From Acephala macrosclerotiorum (taxonomy: Eukaryota; Ascomycota; Leotiomycetes; Helotiales; Mollisiaceae): a stretch of 64,000 bases of DNA. The notes beneath the pieces are model-generated. The model made no database searches, was not told where the DNA came from, and worked only from the letters and a program-made list of their open reading frames with translations. Shown in pieces: positions 23,061 through 34,277 of this stretch. Position 1 is the stretch's first letter. Each line of letters begins with the position of its first letter. The stretch lies in NCBI GenBank assembly GCA_014904845.1, contig MU119369.1:48452-112451 (forward strand), in the 5' to 3' direction. Both the position numbers and the translations under genes were made by a program.

Positions 23061-24216
23061 CGGGGATTTCGAGAAATCTGATGGTTGAGATGGGGCTAAA
23101 CGCTATGTACCATTCTACCGTCGCTGAGATTGGTAAGGAGTCCGTAGATATCTAATAGTTGCTCATATCCTTGCTAAGGCTCGAAGAGGGGCAGCCATGT
23201 TGGCAGTGGCGAACGGGAAAGAGAACGTCTAGAGACTGACGATTGTAATGTTGACTTGAGACTTGAGCAGGAGAAAGTAATAAGGCTGAAAAATTCTAGG
23301 TCGATGCATGTCTTCGCGATTCTTCGATTGTTGAGATCAGTGGGCAAATTTCAAGAGTGGGTTAGTCTCTGATCGTCGCTCCGCCACTGCACGGGCGCTA
23401 AGAACAGTACCTTAGTACCTTCCCACGTTTTTGAGAGCCAACGGGTGCAAGATGAAGCTTTGGATGTAGAGTCAGTGTAAAACACTGGAAAAGCTGCTTT
23501 ATCTAGCGGAATTTTGAGGGGTTGGGTTACGCGAGAGTTATGCGAGGTTTCAAAAAGGGTGCCGCCGGTGGCGGAAGTGGGGCACCCCACTCTTGCCATT
23601 TTTGAACCTAGAAACTGCTGCCAGAGTTGAGGGGGAAGACAAGACGTCTATATGGTCTGAAAATTGTCTTCTCAGACATGATCATCGCTCGCTTTATAAT
23701 TTAATTGTCAAACCGTTCGTCGAAGAACACAATATCAATTCCGGTTTTATGTTGCTTATTCATCTACCTACGGGCATCTCAAATCGGGGCCAAATATAAC
23801 CAGTCCGGCCGCCACTCGGATCAAGTTCAGAAGCCCCACAACAAGCTTTCATTACTGAGCTAGTTCAAGTTTCTGACTCCTCAAAAGCTTATTCCACTGC
23901 AGCTCATAGTGCGGGATGTTATAATACATGAAATTCCGCTGCTTCATAATTCTTTGATTATGAAAAAGAGACAGGCGAGGAGAATGAAACTGGATATTTT
24001 GCCTAACAATGAATTTATCAGCAGTTGAATCGATGATCCTTCCTCTGTCCAGTGGGCAAAAAGAGATGAAGTATATATACTCATCATGTCGCAACTCTAC
24101 TTGATATCCTCATCTTACCTGCAACGTTTCAAGACGTCTCTATCTTATTTTCGCCTCTTCACAACCAAATCCTCCAAACAAGTACCTTAGCCCTACCAAC
24201 TCAGACATTCACAAAA
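23061..24216. other. Intergenic upstream of the short-chain dehydrogenase
   Basis: 1.15 kb between the dehydrogenase relic and the SDR gene. No supported coding sequence. The last ~120 bp is a CT-rich leader before ATG 24217. Confidence 0.4.
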
Positions 24217-25177
24217 ATGACCAGCTCCAAGCCTGATTTCCTTCCAACCTTCACTTCAACATGGCACGCCTCGCCTCCTGCTTCGATCTCGCCTACACGC
24301 CCTGAACTTTCTGCCAAGGGGAAGTCTATCATTGTGACAGGCGGCGGAACCGGAATTGGAGCTTCCATCGCTCTCTCATTCGCCAAAGCAGGAGCTTCAT
24401 TCATTGGACTCACTGCACGACGGGAAGACAAACTTCTCTCTTCGAAAGCGGCCATTGAAAAAGCCGCACCTGGAGTGAAAGTTGGTCTCGCTGTTGGAGA
24501 TGTAGTCGATGCAAATGGATTGAACGAGGCATTCGCGAAACTAGCAAAAGAAGCTGGAGGAAAACTGGATGTTTTGGTCTCCAGTGCGGGGTACTTGAAT
24601 GAACCCTCGTCAATCATGGAGAGCGATCCCGAGGACTGGTGGAAGGTCCAGGATATTGTTATTCGAGGAACCTACAACACCATCCGCGCTTTTATTCCAC
24701 TCGCATCATCGTCATCAATCTTCATAAACATCACAAGTGGTATTGGACACATGCCTGTGCATTTGGCCGGTTTGGCGGGAACGATGTCTGCCTATGCTGT
24801 TAGCAAGATTGCCAATGGGAAGTTGGTTGAGTATATGGCAGCGGAGCTGAAAGATCAGGGGGTCAGAGCAGTGAATGTGCAGCCGGGAGTGGTGAAGACG
24901 GATTTAAACATGAAGCACGGTGCCATAGACGCTTTGGATACTCGTGAGCTTTCCATTTCCAGATATTCCGTCAAGTTAAAAAGAAGAGAAGGACTAACAC
25001 TTCGTAGCTGATTTGCCAGGAAACTTCGCCGTTTGGCTGGCAAGCCCTGAAGCAGAATTTCTGAACGGGAGATATGTTTACGTTAACTGGGATGTTGATG
25101 AATTGAAGGCGAGAAAGGAAGAGATCTTGAAAGACCCTAAGTTGTTGACTTTGGGTCTTGAGGGTCCAGTTTACTGA
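24217..25177 (+). CDS. Short-chain dehydrogenase/reductase (classical SDR)
   Basis: Two exons, 24217-24943 and 25008-25177 (intron gtgagc/gtag, 64 bp), 298 residues. The Rossmann signature [12 protein letters not shown] sits at about residues 46-57, followed by SARRED-type positions (LTARREDKL). The structural motif is VSSAGYL (NAG equivalent), and the catalytic Ser lies in NITSGIGH, with the catalytic pair in YAVSKIA. The post-motif [10 protein letters not shown] supports cofactor contact. The C-terminal exon gives [31 protein letters not shown], the usual SDR end in which fungal paralogues have the same GR(Y/F)..NWDV block. It reduces or oxidises a hydroxyl/carbonyl with NAD(P)H. The substrate cannot be told from sequence. 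It stands alone, not in a visible cluster. Confidence 0.93.
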
Positions 25178-26102
25178 ACTAGACTCGTGGAGCCTTGAAC
25201 AATGGAGCTCTGTTCTTTGTATTTGATTTCATAGAATGCTAAATTCTTCCCTTGTTTGTATTTGCAACTGCTGAACTCGGCAGTGTATGCGGACTTACTC
25301 ATCGCCACCACACTTTTAAACTCCTCTCTGGCCTCATCTAATCTAATCTGAGTCTTCCTTGCCAGGATCAAAGCTTTGACAATTGATAAGCGAAGGGAAA
25401 AGGGGGGCCGCTGAGCCAAGACACAAGCAAAGCACTCAAAGTCACACACCTTCAAATTATTCTCTCTATTTTAGCTTGCAAGTTACGAAATATGAATATT
25501 TACGACTGCTACAGGAAGGAGAGACAGTTACAGATCACGTGGTGTTGCTCGGTTGCAATATCCATGGGAGTTACTCAAGTGCAGAAATCTGTCAAGTCTC
25601 TTATCTGGAGTCTTCAAAACTATACGGTCTTCAAGTCGAATAGGAAAACTATTTTCATAACTTAATTATCACGTGGAAGCTAGCAATTCATGCAAGGAAG
25701 ATCTTGACGATCTAATCTCGGATAATCAATACCTTGCTTTCAACCTTCATTTCCATGTGTAACCATCACAGTCGAGGTTTAAGTTTTTCAACACATCGTC
25801 GCTTTCGTGGACCAATTGAGACCCCCCTTTTCGCCGTGCTTACGATGACTCGGGTCATCAACCTCATTTCCCCGCTCCCGCCGCTGTCGCACATCACCTC
25901 ATCGGGATCAATGTCTACAAACTGTTGGTGGCGCCTGCAGGGCTAGGGACGTTCGGTGGGGACCTTTGAGCAACTGCCTTATTGAGCTTAGCAATGATGA
26001 GCAATTCTATGTACCGCATTCCACTCATTAGAAAGCTGCCTGGCACTTTCTCCTACTTGTTCCGGACCGATCCTCCATCGTCAACTTTCTCCAAGCCTCA
26101 AA
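25178..26102. other. Intergenic upstream of the S28 peptidase
   Basis: 925 bp containing the 3' flank of the SDR and the promoter of the peptidase. Nothing coding is supported. Confidence 0.4.
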
Positions 26103-28045
26103 ATGCGGCTCTCATGCATCCTAGCAGCCTCGATTGGGTTGGCGAATGCGTCTCTTGCGCCTCATGAAAGGGGGAAAGAAGCGGGATTGTTGAAGAGACA
26201 ATCGTACCCATATCCTGCGTTTACAATTGATCAGCTGGTATGTACTCGAATTCCTCCAGAAACTTCAAAGTTGAGACCAATAGATTGATCACTTCCCTCA
26301 TGATCACAAATATGCTCCTCATGAGACGGGTACCTTCAAACAAAGGTATTTCTTCGATGATACGTACTACGAGCCTGGCGGACCTGTGTTCTTGTACATC
26401 AGCGGTGAGACATCGGGGACCAACCGGTTTTCCAATCTCCAAACCGGAAGTACGAAATGTCTCTGCGTGTTGTAAACCAATTCTGATGTTAAAGTCCAGT
26501 CATCCAAATCTTAATGCAAGCAACGAATGGTCTTGGTGTCATCCTCGAGAATCGCTTCTATGGCACAAGCTACCCATTCAACACCAGCACCACGGATCAA
26601 TTGAGATATCTCACAACAGAGCAGAGTAAGTGACTCGGAATTTGATCCTGCCCTCAGTTGACATTTTCCAGCTATTGCGGACAATGCCTACTTTGCCCAA
26701 CATGCAACCTTTCCTGGAGTTGCCGGAAACTTGACTGCCCCAGGAACGCCATGGATTCTGTATGGGGGCAGTTTGGCAGGCGGCGAGACTGCATTCTCCG
26801 TCATCGACTATGGTGATATCTTGTTTGGTGGTATTGCAAGCAGTGCACCTGTGAAAACAGTTCTGGCATATCCACAATGGTGAGTAATCCCGCCTCAGGT
26901 ATAGAACTCTACTAAGTCTTCACAGGTATGATCCGATCCAAAAGTTCGGACCTCAAGACTGCATCGCCAGTATCAATGGAATCATTGAGAAGATTGATAG
27001 TCTCGTGGATTCGAAGAACGCAGAGGCCATTGCGCAACTGAAGGCCATCTTTGGTCTAGAAGTCTTGAGCGATATCCGAGATTTTGCAATGTCAATTGCG
27101 TACCCATGTGAGGTCTTCTTCCCGGGATTAGTGATTCCAAAGTTGACTTCAAACAGTGGGGGGACCAATGAACTACCCGACCAACACTTGGCAAGAACTC
27201 AACTGGTACCCAGCTTACAGCGGAGATGACTTCCTCAACTTCTGCTCAAATGTCACCAACATCAATGCCCCCGCAAACATCACAGCCATTGACTATGCTT
27301 TGGCAAACTACACAGGAGGTGAGCCGTGGACAGGCCTCGGGAATTATGCAAATTATTTCAAGACACAATTTCTGGATCTTCTCGATGATGGGTTGTGTCC
27401 GATGGGCAGTTTCGACACTATCCTTGAATGCTATGGGACCCAAAATGGTTCGTTGACTTCTTTTCTTGAGCGGAATGGGAATGGTACTGACAGAAGCAGC
27501 ATCATACTGGGCTGACATCACAAACGGTCCTGTTCGATCATATCTCTACACAAGTCAGTCATTTCCTCTTGAAACTTCTGGTCATGCTAATTCAAGCAGC
27601 CTGCACTGAACTCGGCGCCTACCAAGTGGCGCCCTCATCGGGGCCCTCGCTCATCATGAACGTCCTGCAGGTAGACTACACCCAACAATGGTGCACCTGG
27701 GCTTTTCCACCAGGGAACTACAATGCGATCCCCTCCACGCCAGATCTCCTCGCATTCAACAAATACGGCGGTTTCAACATTAAAGCTGATCGACTCGCAT
27801 TCATCGACGGAGGTGTCGATGTCTGGCTGGACCTATGCTATCATTCGAACTTTGCTCCACTCAGGACGAGCTCGGACCTGAACCCTGAGTACTTGATTGC
27901 TGGAGGAGGACATCATTGGGATAGTGCGGGGATTTTGGATGTCGCGGCTGAGCCGCTGTACATCCAGCAAGCGCATTTGTGGGAGATCAAGACGGTGCAG
28001 AAGTGGTTGAGGACGTTTCCTGCATGGAAGAAGAATGAACACTGA
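26103..28045 (+). CDS. Secreted serine carboxypeptidase, peptidase family S28
   Basis: Eight exons: 26103-26237, 26284-26449, 26500-26625, 26672-26879, 26926-27107, 27157-27447, 27500-27553 and 27600-28045; 535 residues. All junctions keep frame, including a weak donor gttcgt at 27448. Residues 1-17 are a signal peptide (MRLSCILAASIGLANAS). The family hallmarks are DHFPHD, GGPVFLYISGE, LENRFYG.S and the nucleophile elbow GGSLAGGETAF (Ser about 175), with the Asp region FIDGGVDVW (about 455) and His in GGGHHWDS (about 490). Several N-x-S/T sites (NVT, NIT, NGT) suggest glycosylation. S28 enzymes (the prolyl carboxypeptidase/DPP II group) cleave after proline, often at acidic pH. An extracellular or vacuolar nutritional role is likely. 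Confidence 0.9.
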
Positions 28046-28243
28046 AAAGAGTGAGGATTTGGGGGTGAATGAGACGGCAATATTAATGATGATAATAACT
28101 AATGTTAAGTCAATGAGAGGAAAGATATGGATTTGAACTTCAGCTAAATATTGTTCAAATTGTCTGCCCCGCTCTACCCGACCTCACTGATTACTTATGG
28201 TAAAAACAGAATGCGGCTCCGAAATAGAAATTCAGCAGGCAGA

Positions 28244-28828
28244 CTATGCGATCTCATTGTCAATCTCCATCTTCGCGCTAGCTACGAGATCTGCGTCCTT
28301 GTCCTTGGGCAACACAAGCGACAAGACTCCAAACTCAAGCGAGCTCTTCATATCCTCCGACTTGAATTTCGAGGGAAACGTGAAAGATCGTTCAAACTTT
28401 CCAACGTGTCTCTCCTTCAGCTTCCAAGTAAAAGCAGGGGCAGAAGCGGTAGTATCTGATTTGCTGTTAGGTTCACCAACGTATCGAAGAAGGTGGAGAC
28501 GCTGACCTTTCACTGCAGTAGCAACTGGTAACTTCTCTCCCTCTAGCAGTCTGGGCTTGATAGATCCCCGTACGATCAAAGTCTGGTTATCGATAAATTC
28601 ACAGACGACTTCGCTCAAGTGGGTGAGGCCAGGGAGTTCTCCATCAAGGTAGAAAGCATCAGCTCCCTCGCGAACGTCGAACTTTGGGACGGAGACGCCT
28701 TCGTGCGATGGGCGATGGTCAAGACCGTAATACGGGTCGTCGATGTGCTGGTGCAGCATGTGGATGGAAGTGTGTGTCTTCCCTAGCGTGACATGGTGGG
28801 GGTGGAGGAGGCAGTTGATGGTTGACAT
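28244..28828 (-). CDS. Small heat-shock protein (Hsp20/alpha-crystallin family)
   Basis: Minus-strand ORF of 194 residues from ATG 28828. The alpha-crystallin domain begins about residue 45 (VPKFDVREGADAFYLDGELPGL), with CEFIDNQTLIVRG, GKFERSFTFPSKF and the C-terminal GVLSLVLPKDKD. The insert between the two halves (residues ~105-125) contains a perfect in-frame intron candidate: 28456-28506, 51 nt, donor gtcagc, a cctaac branch-like site and acceptor cag. Splicing would give 177 residues with VKDTTASAPAFTW, so the annotated length is uncertain by 17 residues. A cytosolic ATP-independent chaperone role is expected. No clear nTTCnnGAAnnTTCn heat-shock element was identified upstream. Confidence 0.88.
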   Translation of the reverse strand: MSTINCLLHPHHVTLGKTHTSIHMLHQHIDDPYYGLDHRPSHEGVSVPKFDVREGADAFYLDGELPGLTHLSEVVCEFIDNQTLIVRGSIKPRLLEGEKLPVATAVKGQRLHLLRYVGEPNSKSDTTASAPAFTWKLKERHVGKFERSFTFPSKFKSEDMKSSLEFGVLSLVLPKDKDADLVASAKMEIDNEIA

Positions 28829-29062
28829 GACGCGTGAGGCTGACTTGATTGGTTGGTGATATGATAAGATAGATTTTATTTGAGCTACTGGAGTGGATTA
28901 GTTTAGAAGATCTCTTGTTGGCGGAAAATGTTGGGATGAAGGGTGTATTTGTACAGTACCAAGGTCTGGGGGCGAAAGTAACGAGCCTAGGGACCTCTAT
29001 CGAAGCCACGATTCGGATTCATTTCACCACGAATCATTTGTACACGTGAACACGATCATATC

Positions 29063-29392
29063 TCATGAGATGTCATGATCGTTCTTCGAAGGTCGGAATT
29101 GTATTGATGGTGAGCTTCGAACAGGAAGGAATTCTGGAGAGTGGCCTGATGTTGCATCACCCCACCCCTGAACTGAACAAAAGAGGCGCTGAACCACCAA
29201 CGTCTCTCCAGCTTTCGAACAATCAGATGGCCAGTACTTTTTTCTTCCTTTCACGTCTCGTGCTCGAACTCCGAGCAGTGCTGGCTTGGCATTAGCAAGT
29301 GTCTCTGCCAACTGCGTCTTCGAATTCGTACTGGAGTCTGCTGATACTGTTCCTCCCAAGAATCCAGAATTCTTCTCAGTTGCCTCTTTCAT
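29063..29392 (-). CDS. Possible small hypothetical protein
   Basis: 109-residue ORF on the minus strand beginning MKEATEKNSGFLGGTVSADS. The first ~50 residues look like a small alpha-helical protein (LAETLANAKPALLGVRARD). The remainder has atypical composition and could be read-through of an unrecognised intron. No family recognised; weak support. Confidence 0.25.
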   Translation of the reverse strand: MKEATEKNSGFLGGTVSADSSTNSKTQLAETLANAKPALLGVRARDVKGRKKYWPSDCSKAGETLVVQRLFCSVQGWGDATSGHSPEFLPVRSSPSIQFRPSKNDHDIS

Positions 29393-29431
29393 GATCCATT
29401 AATTGATCAATTTTGCCTTTGCTGCTCGATC

Positions 29432-29929
29432 TCATCGCTTTTCTGTCTTGTTCTTGTTATCCTTCGATATCTCGTCGTCTTTCTTCGGGCTTGTAACAGT
29501 ATCGACTCCACCAGGCAACGGATGCCACTGATATCCATCACTCTCCATCTTCTTCAATATTTCCATCGTGTCTGAGATCTGCTTGTTTGTCGTACTGGAG
29601 ACATGGTTTCGCGTGATGAGGGCGGAGCAGAAGGCGACGGAAGAGACAGCGACGAAGCTTCGGACGTACATGTTTCTGCTGGAGGATGGAAGTTTCCCAA
29701 GCTTGCACAATCCGGCGTGGAATCGTCGCATGTCTTTCGCTTGTATGGAGGTCTCCCGCGAGCGATCGGAGTCCCAGAGGTTTTCTATTTCGACGACAGA
29801 ATGGATGGTTTTGGTGAGTTGCGAGATGGTTGGTAAGGGTAACATTTTGCCGACAACTTTGGAAGGAGCTATCAAGCGATGAAACGATAGAGACGAGTTC
29901 GAAGAGCTCGAAATTCGCAGCGACCTCAT
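29432..29929 (-). CDS. Hypothetical protein of 165 residues
   Basis: Minus-strand ORF from ATG 29929. Ser-rich N-terminus (MRSLRISSSSNSSLSFHR), a middle region rich in basic residues that contains the hydrophobic stretch VRSFVAVSSVAFCSALITR, then a helical C-terminal part ISDTMEILKKMESDGYQWH and a lysine-rich tail. It lies in the same orientation as, and upstream of, the possible 109-residue ORF and the small heat-shock gene. No family recognised. Reasonable codon structure but no independent support. Confidence 0.4.
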   Translation of the reverse strand: MRSLRISSSSNSSLSFHRLIAPSKVVGKMLPLPTISQLTKTIHSVVEIENLWDSDRSRETSIQAKDMRRFHAGLCKLGKLPSSSRNMYVRSFVAVSSVAFCSALITRNHVSSTTNKQISDTMEILKKMESDGYQWHPLPGGVDTVTSPKKDDEISKDNKNKTEKR

Positions 29930-30857
29930 ATGTGTGTGCGATTCTGACTTCGACTGATAGCGTTCGGAATTATTTTAGCCTCATGACGGGCCCCAAAGCC
30001 TGCAGCGGCTGGAACCGAGGCTGGAGGGGTACCTGGGAACAAGGCACTTACTTCCTAGCTGTAGGACCTGCTCCCGAGCGTTTGCATGAAATTTGTACAG
30101 GAATAACCAGCCACAATTATTCGGAACATCGATACACGTAGGGTAGTGAGACCAATGACGAGAACTTTGCTAACAAAAGTAGTGTGATGAAAACCGTCAG
30201 GGCCACGTGTCAGAAATTCACATACTAGCAAATGCATGTTTCCTTCAGGTACTGAACAAATAGATTTAAGGCATCTTATGCCATGGTCTGTAGCTTGATG
30301 TGTAGAATCGGCGTCAACCCAGTTTTGTCTTTCTGTCGGAACTCAACTCGCCTTGTGTCGCCTTGGGACAGGCGTTGCAAGCATGAAAGCAGACATACTG
30401 TAAGGACAGAGAGCGTTCAAACTCAGGAGCAGAGAAGGTTTTATCCTAGCTTGTGTAGCATTGAGTAAGAAGCAATCAGCCAGATTGAAAAGAATCAATA
30501 TTGATCGGTAATGCTCGATGAGGAGCTCAGGAGGTCGTAAGCGCTGCAGCACACCAATTTAACTTCATATTTTACGAAAAGCAGACCTCGCGGACCACAT
30601 TTAGTTGACCCCTCTTTCAAAGGTTAATTTAGCCGTTCTCAGAGAGGCGGCACTTGCTTGAAGCCGCCTGTGCTGCGGATGTGCCGCATGCATTTAGCAA
30701 GCGAGCATCAAGGATAAGAGCTGCTTCATCATTACTTAAACCTTGAGAGCATTTCCCTCCATTCATACTTTTACTTCTTGGCTCATCTGCTATCTAAAGA
30801 CACTAGAGCGGGGAATATCAATAACCCGTCATCATACGTCTTGTTCTTGCTGCTCTT
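29930..30857. other. Intergenic, no gene supported
   Basis: 928 bp between the hypothetical gene and the lectin-like pseudogene. No recognisable features; short ORFs only. Confidence 0.4.
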
Positions 30858-31421
30858 ATGTTTCTGACTGCCGCGCCGCAGGTCATTGCCGATGATGGAT
30901 TTGCATACACCTGCAGTTCTGTCACACTTCAAGATTATTACGAAGATCCCGACCAAGGGATAAACTTCCACTTCTTCCTGAGAGCCAATTGTCTCGACTT
31001 GAATGGAGGTTTTACAGCACTGGTATGCCGCTGGGCGCATGTTTCAGTAATAATGGTCAGCTTGCTGCAAGTATCTTCCTACCTGCGAAAGTGGTATTCA
31101 AATAGTACTAACACGCTCAAAAGTGCCGACAAAAGCAGTCTGCCCCTCGTATTTTGCACCGAAATACTGATCATAGAACACAGCGGTGGTTTCTCCAATC
31201 TTGCAACGACTGTTTCATCGTCTCAGATCCCAATGGATTTCCAGACTCCAGAGATCCAATGCGGATGCTTGGATGTCAACGGCAATACTGATAACACTGT
31301 CACTGAACTTAGTGAGTCGCCGAATCCAACGGCTTGAGCTTTGCTGAGGTTATTTCTCCGCCAAGACTACTGTCTTGGTAATAACAATAGCCATCTAAGC
31401 TGCAACGGCTTCACATATTGA
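30858..31421 (+). pseudogene. Cyanovirin-N-like (CVNH) lectin gene with small frameshifts
   Basis: CVNH lectins have two tandem repeats of the type C...L.A.C.D.NG...LGNNNG.L.C. The first repeat is visible as YTCSSVTLQ and LRANCLDLNGGF, then, in another frame, LGACFSNNGQLAA. An intron with an ideal tactaac branch follows (31065-31123 region, gtatct donor, aaag end). The second repeat is GGFSN, then SCNDCFIVSD in a different frame, then IQCGCLDVNGNTDNTVTEL. A clean intron (gtgagt to ccaag, ~31315-31366) joins this to NYCLGNNNSHLSC and a stop at 31421. Frame changes fall near a T-run at ~31012, near 31196 and near 31250. The gene is therefore recently broken, or the sequence has small indel errors. 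The 5' start is also uncertain and no signal peptide is obvious from ATG 30858. Confidence 0.65.
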
Positions 31422-32205
31422 TGTGAGTACACGCCCTTTCTAGCGAACTAGTCACCGACGTAATTGTTCCAGGTGTTGATAATGGTGGATGTATCGAGAA
31501 GGGAGGCCTTGTCAAGCATCGATCATTTCTATGTTCGAACAGAAGTCAATCGGGAGACTTTTGCCTGAGCTACTGTTGAAGGCATATTATGGGCATATCC
31601 ATTCAAAAAATACAAAAGTTTGCTTCTTGTTCATGACACTTTCAATAAGCGATAGCATTCTGCCATTCTACATCAAATGCGGAGTAGAAATGACAAGATG
31701 AAGCGACTCTTCAATGAGTGGCGTGGGTCACGTGCCATATGCCAATTCTCAATTCTGTTCCATAAGAGTATGAGGTGCACAGAGATTACAGCAACAAAAT
31801 ATTGATGGAAAAGATCTCAATTCGGGAGAGAAGGAGAGCTTTGAACCACGTGCATGACAAGATGAAAATTTTGTTGCATGTCGCAAGAGGGCGAGTGCAG
31901 CATCTTCGGCATGGTGCATCGCCCCGCTCCGGCCGCTGAAGATCTCATGCAACTACCCGTCCCGCCTCTCAAGACGCCAAGTCGAAAGTCATCAAACATC
32001 TAAGGACCTGCTCGAGGGCGTGCATTGGATGAGAAACGTGAAACTGTGCTATCTGAGAGAAGTACTCATTAGCTTTTGTGTTCATGTTGGCGTCTTCGAA
32101 CTTGCCACCAATGCGATGCTACTTACATTCCCAGAAATCCTGTTCCATGCTCTTGGGATCATGAACAACTTTCAAAACCGCTCATCTCTTCTTTTCGGGG
32201 CCCTG
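31422..32205. other. Intergenic, no gene supported
   Basis: 784 bp between the lectin relic and the minus-strand coiled-coil gene (3' sides of both). No recognisable coding content. A T(8) run near 32213 lies at the very end of the next gene. Confidence 0.4.
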
Positions 32206-33409
32206 TCAGCGTTTTTTTTTCGCCCTCTCCACATCTCTCTTTGCTCGCTCCCCAGCCTTTATCGCCCTGTCCGGTTCTCTGCTCGCCTGTCCACGCCTCA
32301 TAATATCCTCAGTCATCTGACGCATCTCGACCAAGCTTTTGTCCAATCCTTTCCGGCTAGAGAGAGGCAAGGTGAACTCCTCATCGTACCCAGCTAATTT
32401 GATGTTAGTCAACAGCCTGGTAGTGCTCGCCCACAGCAGAGAAAACCTCAAATCCATAACTTTCGACATGGATGAGGAGGCGTTGAAAGCTCCGTAACTC
32501 GCCATGGTGCCGTAAAAGTTTTTCATCGTAAGCGTCGAAGCGTTCCATGGCGGAGAGAGGAGACAGTCGTACCAGGGGATATCGTAAAGTCGCTGGAAGT
32601 GGCTTTGATGTTGGTCGACGTCGAGGAGCTCTAGCTCAAACATGGCAGCATCTGCCAAGACATTCCCACCGTGAGCCGCTTGGTTTCCGGCAGCGATCGC
32701 AGATTGGTCGGGTTCGTCGGAGGAAGGGTTGTTCTGCGACCAAAATATTTTTGCTTGCTCGATGAATCTCCTTCGTACGGCCACTCCGACCTTGACCAGA
32801 GGCTCTTGAAGTCGAATCCTTTCTTCCAACTCGAGAAGATTTGCTGTTGCCGCCCTGGATGTTGCCCTCTCCATCTCCAATTCGAATTGTAGTGATGCCT
32901 CCATCTCCTGAAACGCTTTCTTCCCATATTCGATGTGTCCTCGTGCAGTAGCCAGGTTCGACTCAAGATCTTCGGTGTATTGAAATATCACACGGAGATT
33001 AGCAAGGTCTGCATTGAGTTGGTTATCGGGGGACGTCTCTTTCTGTGATATTTTCCTGAGGAGGTGAAGAATGCCAGGTTTCCTCTGCTTGAAGGTCTGG
33101 AACGCGTGAGCCAGTGTTACCAAAATCGCGTATCTGCAAACCTACCTGGAGGCTTTTGCCATCCCTACTTGAATTGAGCAGCTTGGCGGCGCCAGGATGT
33201 CGCTGATAAGCATCCTCTGCTTTCGAGACCTCTTCCTCCTGCTCCTGATGCTCTGTTCTGGTGTGTTCGATCGCGTCAGACGTGGGCGTTCTGAGACTGA
33301 GGAGTTCGGCTTCAAGATGCTTGATTCGGCCGTTCAGGAGTCCAATTTCAAGCTGGTGCTTTTCATCATGGCCGCATACACATGCGACTTTGGAGGTAGA
33401 GTGTCCCAT
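32206..33409 (-). CDS. Coiled-coil protein, same uncharacterised family as 2571-3923
   Basis: Two exons on the minus strand, 33146-33409 and 32206-33096, with a 49-bp intron (gtaggt/ccag); 384 residues. ATG 33409 starts MGHSTSKVACVCGHDEKHQ. A coiled coil covers ~15-60 and ~120-190 (LATARGHIEYGKKAFQEMEAS). The C-terminal domain has AVRRRFIEQAK, AIAAGNQAAHGGN, ADAAMFELEL, FQRLYDIPWYDC and MDLRFSLLWASTTRLL, which line up in order with RLRFIYQQS, AIEEGNSGGHDGK, D.AL.KLGFF, LEQIY and LDLKASMRLLL of the 2571 protein. It ends in a long basic helix rich in AKR. It is about 66 residues shorter than the other copy, mostly in the coiled coil. Function unknown. Confidence 0.7.
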
Positions 33410-34277
33410 TGTTGATATGCTGCTCACGGTACCATGAAAGAGGGCGGCGGAGTAGATCGCGAAGAGAAATACCCATGACTGAAGGCGAGCGGAGAGTGAG
33501 ATTCCAAACTGACGTATGATAAAATTTATTCTTGACTAAGGGGCTTTCAACCTGAAAGTCACGCGTTGACTTGGTAGGGAGTGGTTTCAATTTGAAATTC
33601 ACGCATTTTGTGTATTGATGTCCTGTGAAATTCAGACGAAAGAGATGAGACATGAAACAGTTCTTTAGCACGCATTGTATATCAAAAGATATCAGTACAA
33701 GCATCACGGAAGAATATCAAAGTTCAGCGCTCAAAGAACACAACTGAATGCAGACCATGAGAAGCTTTGGTACCAGAGCCCGCTTTCTCCGTAGTTTGCC
33801 GGACATTGGTACTATGAGGGGTAGATGTCGGTATCACTTGATCTTTCAGCATTTGCAAGTCGACTTGAGATGCTGGTTCGTTACGAAAAGAGTTTGTACA
33901 AGAGAATAATAGGAAAGTAATTAAAATAGGTAAGAACATTAATGCTTCGTCACGTGCTACTGCTAATTTCGAAGATTCAATGCCGGGAAATCCGAGCGGC
34001 TGATTGGGACCTCCAGAACATCCACATCAACGCCACGCAACCCCGAACGAACATCCTCCAAGCCTCACAACTCCTATTTGCGTCCAATTGCAACAACTGT
34101 ATATAGAATCGGACGAAGACTTCAAATCTCGAGCACTTCATTGAGCCTCGAGAAGGGCCTTTTCGCTGCGCGGCTCGCCATCCATTTCGAGGCTTTCCTC
34201 CCAGGATCGACCCACGTTTCGAAACAATCGAACGAGTGCGCCCAGACAGCAGAGGCTAGGGATAGACAGCACAAAAC
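33410..34277. other. Divergent promoter region between the coiled-coil gene and the YTP1-like gene
   Basis: 868 bp serving both genes. It contains a pair of 23-bp direct repeats about 140-200 bp upstream of the minus-strand ATG (listed separately). The 34020-34277 part is the C/A-rich leader of the right-hand gene. Confidence 0.5.
33545..33607. promoter_or_regulatory. Paired 23-bp direct repeats, each with a TTTCAAnnTGAAA palindrome
   Basis: Copies at 33545-33567 and 33585-33607, spaced 40 bp, identical at 19 of 23 positions (three of the four differences would be C-to-T or G-to-A). Each contains an inverted repeat TTTCAA-NN-TGAAA followed by TCACGC. Position in a divergent promoter and internal dyad symmetry suggest a dimeric transcription-factor site. 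No known factor is assigned. Confidence 0.4.

Noticed and set aside
28829..29130. Heat-shock element upstream of the small heat-shock gene
   Set aside because: TTC and GAA words occur (for example near 29085 and 29113) but not with the required nTTCnnGAAnnTTCn spacing.
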